Made by a program: the position numbers and the translations under genes
Assembly: GCA_947493175.1 (NCBI GenBank)
Contig: CANLQD010000002.1
Coordinates: forward strand, 682,001-746,000
Reading direction: 5' to 3'
Source: an uncultured Flavobacteriaceae bacterium
GTDB lineage: Bacteria; Bacteroidota; Bacteroidia; Flavobacteriales; Flavobacteriaceae
DNA: 64,000 nt
Shown here: piece by piece, positions 34,946-43,874 of the stretch
Position numbering within the stretch: the stretch's first letter is position 1
Layout: each line of letters starts with the position of its first letter
The notes under the pieces: model-generated
What the model saw: the letters and a program-made list of their open reading frames with translations, nothing else
Told to the model about the DNA's origin: nothing
Database searches by the model: none

Positions 34946-35042
34946 TTTTCAACATCTTTCCCGGTATCTCCTTTTCAGGGGAAGGTCATTACCCATTGGT
35001 TCCCCTCCTAAAAGGGGATTAGGGAAGATGTATATTGAAAAC
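34946..35042. repeat. MITE-like imperfect inverted repeat
   Basis: The left part (TTTTCAACATCTTTCCC at 34946-34962) and right part (GGGAAGATGTATATTGAAAA ending 35042) are inverted repeats with gaps; inside, CCTTTTCAGGGGA faces TCCCCTCCTAAAAGGGG. The unit lies between the methyltransferase gene and purL. Similar CCCTAATCCCCTTTTAGG-type repeats are, as I recall, common in intergenic DNA of flavobacteria. Confidence 0.6.
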
Positions 35043-35144
35043 CCCGTATTTATAAGAAATCTCCATTTTCCTACCGCTCCCAACTATCAACAATCCTCGT
35101 TAACAACTCTCTTCTTCCCTTTTAAAAAATACACTCAAAAAATG

Positions 35145-35152
35145 TACCTTTG
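35145..35152 (+). promoter_or_regulatory. -7 promoter element of purL
   Basis: TACCTTTG is a perfect TAnnTTTG box 23 nt before the purL ATG. A -33 TTG is not clear. No purine riboswitch-like fold was recognised between the repeat element and the gene. Confidence 0.55.
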
Positions 35153-35175
35153 AAACTTCTAAAAACAGCCTGAAA

Positions 35176-38100
35176 ATGATTCACTTTTTTGGCAATGCAG
35201 CGACCCATGTGTATGCCCTGCAAACCCAACAAGACCTAAGTTCCGATGACATTCAAAAATTGACATGGTTGTTCGGCAACCAACCTAAAATAGATACGGC
35301 GTCTCTCGACGCCTTTTTTATTGGTCCCCGCGCAGCGATGATTACCCCGTGGAGTACAAATGCCACCGAAATCACCCAAAATATGGGGATTTTAGGAATT
35401 GTACGTATTGAAGAGTTTAAGAACGTTTCGGAGGATTTTACTGATTTTGACCCTATGCTCTCTCAAAAATTTGAGCGACTCGACCAAAACATTTTTGATA
35501 TCGATGTAGTCCCGGAACCTATTTTAGAGATTACCGATATTGCGATGTACAATGAAAAAGAAGGTCTGGCCTTAAGCGAAGAAGAAATTGCCTATTTGGA
35601 AGCACTTTCGGAAAAACTTGATCGATTGCTTACAGATTCCGAAGTTTTTGGTTTTAGTCAGGTGAATTCTGAGCACTGTCGTCACAAAATCTTCAATGGC
35701 ACATTCGTAATCGATGGGGAAGAAAAACCGAACTCACTTTTTCAACTCATTAAGAAGACTTCCAAGGAAAATCCCAACGATATCGTTTCGGCCTATAAAG
35801 ATAATGTTGCCTTCGTTAAAGGACCCGAATTGGTGCAGTTCGCCCCCAAAAGTGCCGACCGACCCGATTTTTACGAAGAGACAACATTTGAGTCCGTCAT
35901 TTCCCTCAAAGCCGAGACACACAACTTCCCAACTACCGTTGAGCCATTTAACGGTGCCGCTACAGGCTCCGGTGGGGAAATCCGAGATCGCTTGGCAGGT
36001 GGCAAGGGTTCGCTCCCATTGGCAGGAACTGCGGTGTACATGACTGCCTATTCCCGATTGGAAGGGGAACGACCCTGGGAAAAAGGAATGTCTGAACGCA
36101 AATGGTTGTACCAAACTCCTATGGATATCCTAATAAAAGCGTCTAACGGAGCCTCCGATTTCGGAAACAAATTCGGACAACCCTTGATCTCCGGGTCTGT
36201 GCTCACGTTCGAGTATGCCGAGAATTCTTCAGAGGCTGAAGCAGAAGCAAGAAGACTCGCCTACGACAAGGTCATTATGCAAGCAGGGGGCATCGGTTAT
36301 GGCAAAGCGCCGCAGGCGCTTAAGGACAAACCGGAATCTGGTGATAAAATCGTTATCCTGGGCGGAGACAACTACCGTATTGGAATGGGCGGTGCAGCTG
36401 TTTCTAGCGCCGATACCGGAGCATTTAGTTCTGCCATTGAATTGAATGCCGTACAACGATCCAACCCCGAAATGCAAAAAAGAGCCGCCAACGCCATTCG
36501 CGGGATGGTCGAAAGCGAACACAACCCGATCGTATCCATTCACGACCACGGGGCTGGCGGACATCTGAACTGTCTTTCCGAGTTAGTGGAGGAAACGGGA
36601 GGAAAAATAGACCTGGACAAACTTCCTATAGGGGACCCTACCCTATCGGCCAAAGAAATCATCGGCAACGAATCACAGGAGCGGATGGGGCTGGTCATTA
36701 GTCCGGAACATGTGGACTTATTGCAACGTATCGCCGAACGCGAACGTTCCCCGATGTACCAAGTGGGTGATGTTACCGGAGACCATCAGTTTACATTTGA
36801 GTCAAAATCAACGGGAGATAAACCTATGGATATGGACTTGGCCGATATGTTCGGGAGTTCACCAAAAACCATTATGAACGATAGAAGCGTCGCACGCAAG
36901 TATGGGGATGCATCGTATTCGCTCGAATTTTTTCATGACTATCTGGAACAGGTATTGCAGCTTGAAGCCGTAGCCTGTAAAGATTGGTTGACCAATAAGG
37001 TGGATCGCTGTGTGGGGGGACGTGTCGCCAAACAACAATGTGTTGGCCCGCTACAGTTGCCTCTCAACAACGTAGGAGTTATGGCGTTGGACTTTAAGGG
37101 GACCGAAGGAATCGCGACCAGTATCGGCCATTCGCCCATATCGGGGTTGGTAGATGCAGGTGCAGGAGCCAAAAACAGTATTGCCGAAGCCTTGACGAAT
37201 ATCGTCTGGGCGCCTTTGAAAGACGGACTAAAATCCGTTTCCCTTTCGGCCAACTGGATGTGGCCCTGTAAAAACGAAGGAGAAGATGCACGTTTGTACG
37301 AAGCGGTACAGGCAGTCTCTAACTTTTCCATCGCTTTAGGTATCAATGTTCCTACCGGTAAGGACTCCCTCTCCATGAAACAACGCTATCCCGATGGAGA
37401 CGTTATCTCCCCCGGAACGGTCATTATTTCAGCGGCAGGAAATTGTTCGGATATCAACCGCGTGGTCGAACCGGTATTGCAAAAAAATGGAGGAAGTATT
37501 TATTACATCAACCTCAGCAAAGATAGTTACCAACTAGGAGGCTCTTCTTTTGGGCAGGTATTGAACGCCATAGGTACCGAAGCTCCGACTATTCGGGATG
37601 CCGATTACTTTAAATATACTTTTGATACCATACAGCAACTCATTAAGAAGGACCAAATCCTTGCGGGACACGATGTTGCCTCTGGTGGTTTGATCACTAC
37701 CTTGTTGGAACTTTGCTTTGCAGATACCAATGTAGGTGCCGACTTGGACGTATCGGGTTTACACGAATCGGATAGTATAAAGGTTTTGTTCGCAGAAAAC
37801 GCAGGTATTGTTTTCCAATCAAAAGATGACAGTATTGAACAAACCTTATCGAATGCCAATATCGATTACAAGAGAATTGGGAGGGTCATCGATGAACCGC
37901 GGCTTACTATCAGGAACGGGGGCATGGAACTGGGATTGAATATTGCTTCATTACGGGATATCTGGTACCGAACGTCTTACCTATTTGATGAAAAACAAAC
38001 CGCTGGCGGCTTGGCAAAAAATAGGTTCGACAATTACAAAGAACAACCTTTACACTACAAATTTCCGTCTTCGGCACCACTTAGTCTCCCGGATCGCTCT

Positions 38101-38877
38101 TCGAGCAAAGCCGTAGGAAGGCCTAAAGCAGCCATCCTTAGGGAAAAGGGAAGCAATTCGGAACGCGAAATGGCCAATGCCATGTATCTTGCCGGGTTCG
38201 ATGTAAAAGACGTGCACATGACCGACCTCATTTCGGGAAGGGAAACCTTGGAAGATATTCAATTCATTGGAGCTGTCGGCGGGTTCTCAAATTCTGATGT
38301 CTTGGGAAGCGCTAAAGGTTGGGCGGGGGCCTTCAAGTACAATGAAAAAGCCAATACCGCTTTGAAAAACTTTTTCGCCAGGCCCGATACCCTTTCTATC
38401 GGAATTTGCAATGGTTGCCAATTGTTTATGGAGCTTGACCTGATCAATCCCGAGCATGAAACCCATGGAAAAATGACCTATAACGACTCCCATAAACACG
38501 AGAGTAGTTTTACTTCGGTGAAAGTAAAGGAGAATGGCTCGGTTATGTTGTCTTCATTGGCGGGAACCACACTTGGAGTGTGGATATCGCATGGGGAAGG
38601 AAAGTTCAATTTGCCGATGCCCGCAGAGCAGTATGATATTGTGGCCGAATATGGGTATGAGGGCTATCCTGCCAATCCCAACGGTAGTGATTACAATACC
38701 GCCATGTTATGTGATAGCACGGGAAGGCACTTGGTGACCATGCCGCATATAGAACGTTCCATATTTCCCTGGAACTGGGGGCACTACCCTACCGACCGCA
38801 GAGATGAAGTATCCCCATGGCTAGAAGCTTTCGTCAATGCTAAAAAATGGATTGAAGAAATGAACAAAAAGCAGTAA
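35176..38877 (+). CDS. purL: Phosphoribosylformylglycinamidine synthase, large single-chain form
   Basis: Fourth step of purine synthesis: converts FGAR to FGAM with ATP and glutamine. At 1233 residues it is the fused PurL type with its own glutaminase. An N-terminal PurS-like region (about 1-150) is followed by two AIRS-type halves; NSEHCRHKIFNG (about 163-174) and ETHNFPTTVEPFNGAATGSG (about 252-271) mark the first. The C-terminal class I glutaminase has the nucleophile in GICNGCQL (Cys1078) and the His in SHGEGKF (about 1136). The frame is intact. It stands alone, with no other pur genes in the window. Confidence 0.97.
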   Translation: MIHFFGNAATHVYALQTQQDLSSDDIQKLTWLFGNQPKIDTASLDAFFIGPRAAMITPWSTNATEITQNMGILGIVRIEEFKNVSEDFTDFDPMLSQKFERLDQNIFDIDVVPEPILEITDIAMYNEKEGLALSEEEIAYLEALSEKLDRLLTDSEVFGFSQVNSEHCRHKIFNGTFVIDGEEKPNSLFQLIKKTSKENPNDIVSAYKDNVAFVKGPELVQFAPKSADRPDFYEETTFESVISLKAETHNFPTTVEPFNGAATGSGGEIRDRLAGGKGSLPLAGTAVYMTAYSRLEGERPWEKGMSERKWLYQTPMDILIKASNGASDFGNKFGQPLISGSVLTFEYAENSSEAEAEARRLAYDKVIMQAGGIGYGKAPQALKDKPESGDKIVILGGDNYRIGMGGAAVSSADTGAFSSAIELNAVQRSNPEMQKRAANAIRGMVESEHNPIVSIHDHGAGGHLNCLSELVEETGGKIDLDKLPIGDPTLSAKEIIGNESQERMGLVISPEHVDLLQRIAERERSPMYQVGDVTGDHQFTFESKSTGDKPMDMDLADMFGSSPKTIMNDRSVARKYGDASYSLEFFHDYLEQVLQLEAVACKDWLTNKVDRCVGGRVAKQQCVGPLQLPLNNVGVMALDFKGTEGIATSIGHSPISGLVDAGAGAKNSIAEALTNIVWAPLKDGLKSVSLSANWMWPCKNEGEDARLYEAVQAVSNFSIALGINVPTGKDSLSMKQRYPDGDVISPGTVIISAAGNCSDINRVVEPVLQKNGGSIYYINLSKDSYQLGGSSFGQVLNAIGTEAPTIRDADYFKYTFDTIQQLIKKDQILAGHDVASGGLITTLLELCFADTNVGADLDVSGLHESDSIKVLFAENAGIVFQSKDDSIEQTLSNANIDYKRIGRVIDEPRLTIRNGGMELGLNIASLRDIWYRTSYLFDEKQTAGGLAKNRFDNYKEQPLHYKFPSSAPLSLPDRSSSKAVGRPKAAILREKGSNSEREMANAMYLAGFDVKDVHMTDLISGRETLEDIQFIGAVGGFSNSDVLGSAKGWAGAFKYNEKANTALKNFFARPDTLSIGICNGCQLFMELDLINPEHETHGKMTYNDSHKHESSFTSVKVKENGSVMLSSLAGTTLGVWISHGEGKFNLPMPAEQYDIVAEYGYEGYPANPNGSDYNTAMLCDSTGRHLVTMPHIERSIFPWNWGHYPTDRRDEVSPWLEAFVNAKKWIEEMNKKQ

Positions 38878-38900
38878 ACCACCTCGGGAGCTTCGTCCGC

Positions 38901-38952
38901 CGAAACGGTTATATGAAGACCCTACAAGCGTAGGAGTATTTAACTCATAGTT
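38901..38952. repeat. Degenerate dispersed repeat, copy A
   Basis: The stretch from CGAAACGG at 38901 through GAAGAC and GGAGTATTTAA (ending near 38943) matches the copy at 52989-53049 at roughly two bases in three, with the same order of blocks. It lies in the short gap after purL. Confidence 0.35.
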
Positions 38953-38962
38953 TCAAAAACCA

Positions 38963-39427
38963 ATGTCAAAAATCATTCGACCTGCGATTAAGGAAGACAT
39001 ACCGTTGATTGTAGAAATGCTCGCCGATGATTCGCTGGGAGCCTTGCGGGAGGATTATCAAGAGCCCCTTCCACAAAAATACTACGACGCTTTTGACCGA
39101 ATCGTAGCCGATGTGAATCAAGAGCTGGTCGTTATCTTAAACGAATTTAAAGAAGTCATTGGGACCCTACAGCTCAGTTTCATTCCCTACCTAACCTATC
39201 AAGGGGGTATCAGAGCTCAAATTGAGGCCGTACGGGTACAGAAATCCTATCGGGGACTGGGAATCGGACAACAACTTTTCGAATGGGCCATTGAACGTGC
39301 AAAAGAAAAAGGAGCACACGTAGTACAGCTCACTACAGATAAAAAACGCCCAGAGGCCTTACGATTTTACGAAAATCTTGGTTTTCGCGCCTCTCATGAA
39401 GGAATGAAACTTCATTTAGCAAATTAA
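38963..39427 (+). CDS. GNAT-family N-acetyltransferase
   Basis: 154-residue acetyl-CoA-dependent N-acetyltransferase. The strand-4/acetyl-CoA-loop region is RAQIEAVRVQKSYRGLGIGQ, with the pyrophosphate-binding motif RGLGIGQQLFEWAIERAKEK (Q/R-x-x-G-x-G/A type, about 97-116), followed by VVQLTTDKKRPEALRFYENLG (strand 5 and the C-terminal helix). Substrates may be small amines or ribosomal or antibiotic amines; no clue is given by neighbours. It starts 85 nt after purL on the same strand. Confidence 0.85.
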   Translation: MSKIIRPAIKEDIPLIVEMLADDSLGALREDYQEPLPQKYYDAFDRIVADVNQELVVILNEFKEVIGTLQLSFIPYLTYQGGIRAQIEAVRVQKSYRGLGIGQQLFEWAIERAKEKGAHVVQLTTDKKRPEALRFYENLGFRASHEGMKLHLAN

Positions 39428-39428
39428 C

Positions 39429-39516
39429 TTGGGGCATGCTCTCAATGCATTAAAGTAAGTTCAACCTTTAATTTCGACGCACATATTGGGGTATTTAAAT
39501 CTCGATTATCGAGTAA
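39429..39516. repeat. Degenerate dispersed repeat, copy B (two units)
   Basis: Two related units: TTGGGGCATGCTCTC at 39430-39444 and TTGGGGTATTTAAATCTCGA beginning 39486, the latter running on to ATTATCGAGTAA (end 39516), which is palindromic at its centre (CTCGATTATCGAG). Related units occur at 38901, 10976 and 52989. It lies between the GNAT gene and the convergent DUF3089 gene. Confidence 0.4.
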
Positions 39517-39517
39517 C

Positions 39518-40756
39518 CTAATTACAATTCGCCAGTTTGGCATCGATTTGTTCCAACAAAGGCCAAAGATAGGTTGCATAGTCCTTGGTGTGGTACCCCC
39601 AAAAATCAAAAAGCGGATGCTGTGCTTCTAAGGCCAAGTCATTGGTTCTTTGGTCACTGGCCTGTGGGTTATAGGTAACGTTCAGACCAATAGCGGTGTT
39701 CGAATCACGTCGCATTCGGGCCAAATACAAATTGTCATGCGCAACATAATTATAGCCATAGTCTTCATCAACATTTGCCGACAGAGCGATGTATCGCACA
39801 TAATCCGGATTTTGAGAAATATAAGCTTCATCCATTAGAAACCAGTCTTCCTCCACATTTACAATTCGATGGAAAACGCCATATCTAACCAATTCTTCGT
39901 TAAACATGGGGAGAGCTGTTCTCGTATCATTGTAGGTTTGACCATCCTCATAACTTCTCCAGCCTTGTACACAACCACATTCATCGATTTGCAGACAAAG
40001 TGGAATGTTTTCAAACTGTCCGCCAACATACGCACCTTCAAGGGCATAGATATGCCCCATACCGCCCAAAGCGGCCGTAACCAATTGAGATCGTAGGGAA
40101 GCATCGTCGTCAAAAACATCACTGAGCAACATCGATAGCAGATAAGAACCTTGGGAGTGCCCGGCCAGAATAATGCTATTACCGTTATTGTAATGCTGTA
40201 AATAGTTCATGAATGCGGCCTTTACGTCGCTATACGATTGCATGATGACACTTGCCTGGGTTTCTTTGCCGATGGTATCGTCCAAATAGGTGGCACCGGT
40301 AGACTGTCTGTAACGAGGGGCAAACACTCGACCGTACTTTGCCAATTGTCCGCCTTGGGCAACAATGGTCAAATCGATTCTGGTCGTGGGCTGCTCGCTG
40401 AGCTCAACGACCGTCGCCTCGTTAGGACTAGCCTCTAAAATCGTGGGGTGTACAAAAAAGACGTCAACCCCGGTATCGGTCGTGGCATTGTTCGCAATGG
40501 AAATGCTACCTGAGAGTTGTAGGTCTTCATCTACAATACCAATATCCAGACTATAGGTCGCAAGAAAATTAAAGCTTTGTTCGGGATGAAAGGCCCAGTT
40601 CTCCAAGGCATTGTAATCGAGCGTAGAAGTGGGCTGAACCAAATTGTCCGTCGCTTCTTCCTGTGTCTCTTCCTCTTTAAAAGGCGCGGGGTCATTCTCT
40701 TCTGAACAACCAACGAAAAATAATAACACAAAACAAAGGGTTAAAATGTATTTCAT
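39518..40756 (-). CDS. DUF3089 lipoprotein, serine-hydrolase fold
   Basis: 412-residue lipoprotein: signal and lipobox LFFVGC (Cys17), then a low-complexity acidic linker rich in Glu and Thr (about 19-45). The mature part is a DUF3089 alpha/beta hydrolase: VDVFFVHPTIL (about 97-107), TIVAQGGQLAKYGRVFAPRY (about 131-150), nucleophile in LAGHSQGSYL (about 196-205), and late RIVNVEEDW. DUF3089 proteins resemble esterases or depolymerases of the alpha/beta class, function not established. Two Cys-rich turns (CLQIDECGCVQGW, about 254-266) probably form disulfides outside the membrane. Confidence 0.82.
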   Translation of the reverse strand: MKYILTLCFVLLFFVGCSEENDPAPFKEEETQEEATDNLVQPTSTLDYNALENWAFHPEQSFNFLATYSLDIGIVDEDLQLSGSISIANNATTDTGVDVFFVHPTILEASPNEATVVELSEQPTTRIDLTIVAQGGQLAKYGRVFAPRYRQSTGATYLDDTIGKETQASVIMQSYSDVKAAFMNYLQHYNNGNSIILAGHSQGSYLLSMLLSDVFDDDASLRSQLVTAALGGMGHIYALEGAYVGGQFENIPLCLQIDECGCVQGWRSYEDGQTYNDTRTALPMFNEELVRYGVFHRIVNVEEDWFLMDEAYISQNPDYVRYIALSANVDEDYGYNYVAHDNLYLARMRRDSNTAIGLNVTYNPQASDQRTNDLALEAQHPLFDFWGYHTKDYATYLWPLLEQIDAKLANCN

Positions 40757-40929
40757 ACTACGATATCAAAAGTTCGCTATTGGACTGGAGGAACAAAAGA
40801 TTAACGAATTTTTGAGGGTAATTAGTATCCCAACGACTTGATATGGAACCTATAAGCGCCTAAGCTTCTCAAAAAAGTCTCGCGCCAAAATACCCACCCG
40901 TCAATTCCAAGCCGTACGATGACCAATAA

Positions 40930-40973
40930 AAAAGCCTTTCGACAGCCTCAAAAGAGACCGCCGAAAGGCTTTT
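40930..40973 (-). terminator. Intrinsic terminator of the T9SS cargo gene
   Basis: AAAAGCCTTTCG (40930-40941) pairs perfectly with CGAAAGGCTTTT (40962-40973) over a 20-nt loop; on the minus strand it ends in a run of T. It lies about 32 nt past the stop at 41005. Confidence 0.85.
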
Positions 40974-41004
40974 GTGTATGGATTCATCCTATTTCTTAAG
41001 CGTA

Positions 41005-43614
41005 TTACCGCACCATTAGCTTTCCGCTCCAGATACGATCGCTACTGCTTTTCAACTTGTAGAGGTAAATACCTGAATCGAGTTTATTCCTTTGTATGGT
41101 AACCTGATTTTGACCAGGTTTGCTTTCACCCTGAATTCGATGTGAGGTTAATAATTTACCGTTTACGGTATACAACTCAAAGGTAAAGGTGGCGGCGTTT
41201 TCCTCATAGAAATAAAGCACGCTCGACAAACTCATCGGGTTCGGCATCAAAATAGCCTTGCGTATGTCCTGTACCAGAAAACTAGGAGAAGCATCGAAAT
41301 TGACAAACTCGACATCTTCTAAGACCAGCGCTTTCTCTTCGTCCTCACCTGAGCCTGTATGCAACTCAAATGAAATTACCTTTAAATCGCTAAAATCCTT
41401 TGAGGCATTCCCTTCCGACAAAAAGTCACTGGAAGATAATGTGAACACATTTTTATCCTTTTTCAATTCGACCACTGCGGTATAACTTGCTCCATCGCCT
41501 TTCAACAATTTTATGCGAAGAGGACCAGTACCCGATGCTTCAAATACCATATTGTTATACTGTGATAGATCGACCGGGGCAAATTTTGGATCCAACGCTC
41601 GGTACACTCCAATGTAATCGTTCGTCATACCTTCTAAACGGATGTTTCGTTCAACGAGGTAGCCATCGCCCGTATAGGGTTCTTCGTTCGAAAAGACCTC
41701 GAACAAGGTAGCCGTACTCGTTTTCCACGATGCATCTAGTCCCCATGGGGCATCGGCAACAAAAAGATCATCGGGTGTATCGCCCTTCTCGTTCTGTATC
41801 CTGAAACCGAAATCAAATATAGAACCGGTATCTACCCGCACCGAGTCCAAATAACCCAACAGTTTCTTTTCAAATGTAATTTGTTCCGAATCGCTCGTTT
41901 CGGTAGCTTTCATACCCCCCACCATCTGTATCTGTTCGCTCTTGTTGGTGTTAACGAGCTCCATTTCAATGGCTCCCGATCGATAACGGGCCGATTTTAC
42001 AAAAACAGGTGGCGGCGAAGAAGATATGTAATCGGCAACGGGTGCGTGCACTTGTAATAGGACCAATAACTCTTCCCCGAGTTTAGATAGGTCATCAATA
42101 GAATTCGCCCAAACCTGAAAATTATAATAGGTTCCTCCTTTATGGTAAGCATCTATATTCCAGTGTGATTCTACAACAAACGCATCGCCTTGATCGATTC
42201 TGGCAGAGAGCATCAAAACATATTCGATACTACCATCGGCCTGTTTAATAATCGATTTAATAAAAGAATGTCCTTGAATGTCGATGGTAGAAACCGATAA
42301 CAATTCCGCTCCCAGAAAGCGGTCGCATATGAACTTACTATGCTCATAGACCCCATTCTCTGTTTTCAGGACCATTAGGGCACCCATTGTTTCATTATCC
42401 GTCAAATAGTCTACCGTGTAGATATCGGTAGCATTGGTCAGATCTAACAAGTCTGTAGGTGTTGATTCTACGGTAGATGTTTCCCCGATTACACCAAGAG
42501 GAACGAATTTAGACAGTGGTATATTTGTTTTTGAAAATCTGCCTGCTTTCTGATAGCTTGGGCCCTTTTTTATCTGTTTAGCCTTAGCCTGGTCAAAACG
42601 ATAACCTTTCTTTGCCCGTTGGTAGTTTCTTCTACCGATGACCCCGGAAAGACGATCGTTACTCTCCAAACCACCATTGTTTCCGCTAGAGGTGGGAGTA
42701 ATGACAGGACAACTACTAATTCCAGAGCAGGCAGGGTCGTCACAATCAATAAGTCCGTCACCATCATCATCGAGTCCGTTGATACAGTCCTCTTGTGGTA
42801 CTGGTGCCGTTGGACATCTGGCACCATCGTTCAGTGAACTTGAAGGGCCAAAAGCGAAAATATTTGAAATAATTCCGTCATTGACGGCATTTTGAACGTT
42901 ACTGATCATATACACCGAACCTGTTTGATTGGCAGAAACGTAGAAGTTTCCATCCACATCAAAATAAACAGCGCCATAGGTATAGTTTAGGCCCGATAGA
43001 ATAGGAACTTCGCCTAAATCCTCGACTATACCCGTTTCGGCGGTAATTCGATACAGGTGATTTGTACCCTTTTCAACCGTATATAATTTAGCATCGACCG
43101 CATTGAACGCCCAGTCATGAATATTGATGCTTTTGTCAAGTACATGGCTGTTCAAAAACTGTAAATACTCGTTTGATTCTGGATTTAGATCGATAGAATA
43201 ATAGGTCGAGGAGCCCGACCTAAGGTAATATATACCGTCAATACTGATATCCCCAACGTACTTATTGTTTGAATCGGGCAATTCCGGTATGTTATAAGAT
43301 TCAGTCTGAAAGTTCTTCCCAATACGTACAATAGTTCTTGAAGGAGTGGACAAATAGCCCCAGATATAACCATCGGAACTGTTATAAGCCGCGGCATTAA
43401 TGTTACCACTGGTAATATCCTCGGCCACAAGATAGGAACTTCCTGAAGCCAAATCCAAGGCATAGATATCATTGTATTGAAATAAGTAGGCATTGTAATC
43501 GCATTGAAAAGGTTCCGATTGGGCATTACCCTGCCAAAAACAACAGAATAGCATGAAAAAGATGCTATTGCGTTTCAGGTTTCCAAACAAAAATTTAGTG
43601 TAGGTCTGTTTCAT
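41005..43614 (-). CDS. Large secreted T9SS cargo protein with MopE-like motif
   Basis: 869-residue exported protein. A signal peptide (about 1-31, ending GNAQ) leads to an N-terminal propeller-like region of DUF6923 type (about 36-270). A single calcium-binding motif CINGLDDDGDGLIDCDDPAC (about 277-296) of the MopE/EF-like class follows, then a Ser/Pro- and basic linker (about 300-370), a large unrecognised middle, a beta-sandwich resembling CIA30/galactose-binding folds (about 670-780) and a T9SS type A sorting domain (about 790-869: KAILMPNPMSL, YTVNGKLLTSHRI, NKLDSGIYLYKL). The sorting domain means export by the type IX system and fixing to the cell surface. The ligand or substrate is unknown. 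Confidence 0.85.
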   Translation of the reverse strand: MKQTYTKFLFGNLKRNSIFFMLFCCFWQGNAQSEPFQCDYNAYLFQYNDIYALDLASGSSYLVAEDITSGNINAAAYNSSDGYIWGYLSTPSRTIVRIGKNFQTESYNIPELPDSNNKYVGDISIDGIYYLRSGSSTYYSIDLNPESNEYLQFLNSHVLDKSINIHDWAFNAVDAKLYTVEKGTNHLYRITAETGIVEDLGEVPILSGLNYTYGAVYFDVDGNFYVSANQTGSVYMISNVQNAVNDGIISNIFAFGPSSSLNDGARCPTAPVPQEDCINGLDDDGDGLIDCDDPACSGISSCPVITPTSSGNNGGLESNDRLSGVIGRRNYQRAKKGYRFDQAKAKQIKKGPSYQKAGRFSKTNIPLSKFVPLGVIGETSTVESTPTDLLDLTNATDIYTVDYLTDNETMGALMVLKTENGVYEHSKFICDRFLGAELLSVSTIDIQGHSFIKSIIKQADGSIEYVLMLSARIDQGDAFVVESHWNIDAYHKGGTYYNFQVWANSIDDLSKLGEELLVLLQVHAPVADYISSSPPPVFVKSARYRSGAIEMELVNTNKSEQIQMVGGMKATETSDSEQITFEKKLLGYLDSVRVDTGSIFDFGFRIQNEKGDTPDDLFVADAPWGLDASWKTSTATLFEVFSNEEPYTGDGYLVERNIRLEGMTNDYIGVYRALDPKFAPVDLSQYNNMVFEASGTGPLRIKLLKGDGASYTAVVELKKDKNVFTLSSSDFLSEGNASKDFSDLKVISFELHTGSGEDEEKALVLEDVEFVNFDASPSFLVQDIRKAILMPNPMSLSSVLYFYEENAATFTFELYTVNGKLLTSHRIQGESKPGQNQVTIQRNKLDSGIYLYKLKSSSDRIWSGKLMVR

Positions 43615-43874
43615 TTAATCGAGATTTAGGATTTAAAACAGCTAATATAGAATAAAACATGAAGGTTTTTTCCTACAATAACATAAGGTGCAACTAAAAC
43701 ACGATAAATGACTATTTATTGTAGACGAACTGAAAAAAATCGGTTTTTTCCTTTCAAACCTTTTAAAATGGTGCTTTGTTAAAGAATTATATGTATTCCT
43801 GTCATTTTTTTGTGAATGTGCCTTTATAATCAACCTCCTTTTGCTATTTTGCAATTACCTTTTAGAAACCTAGT

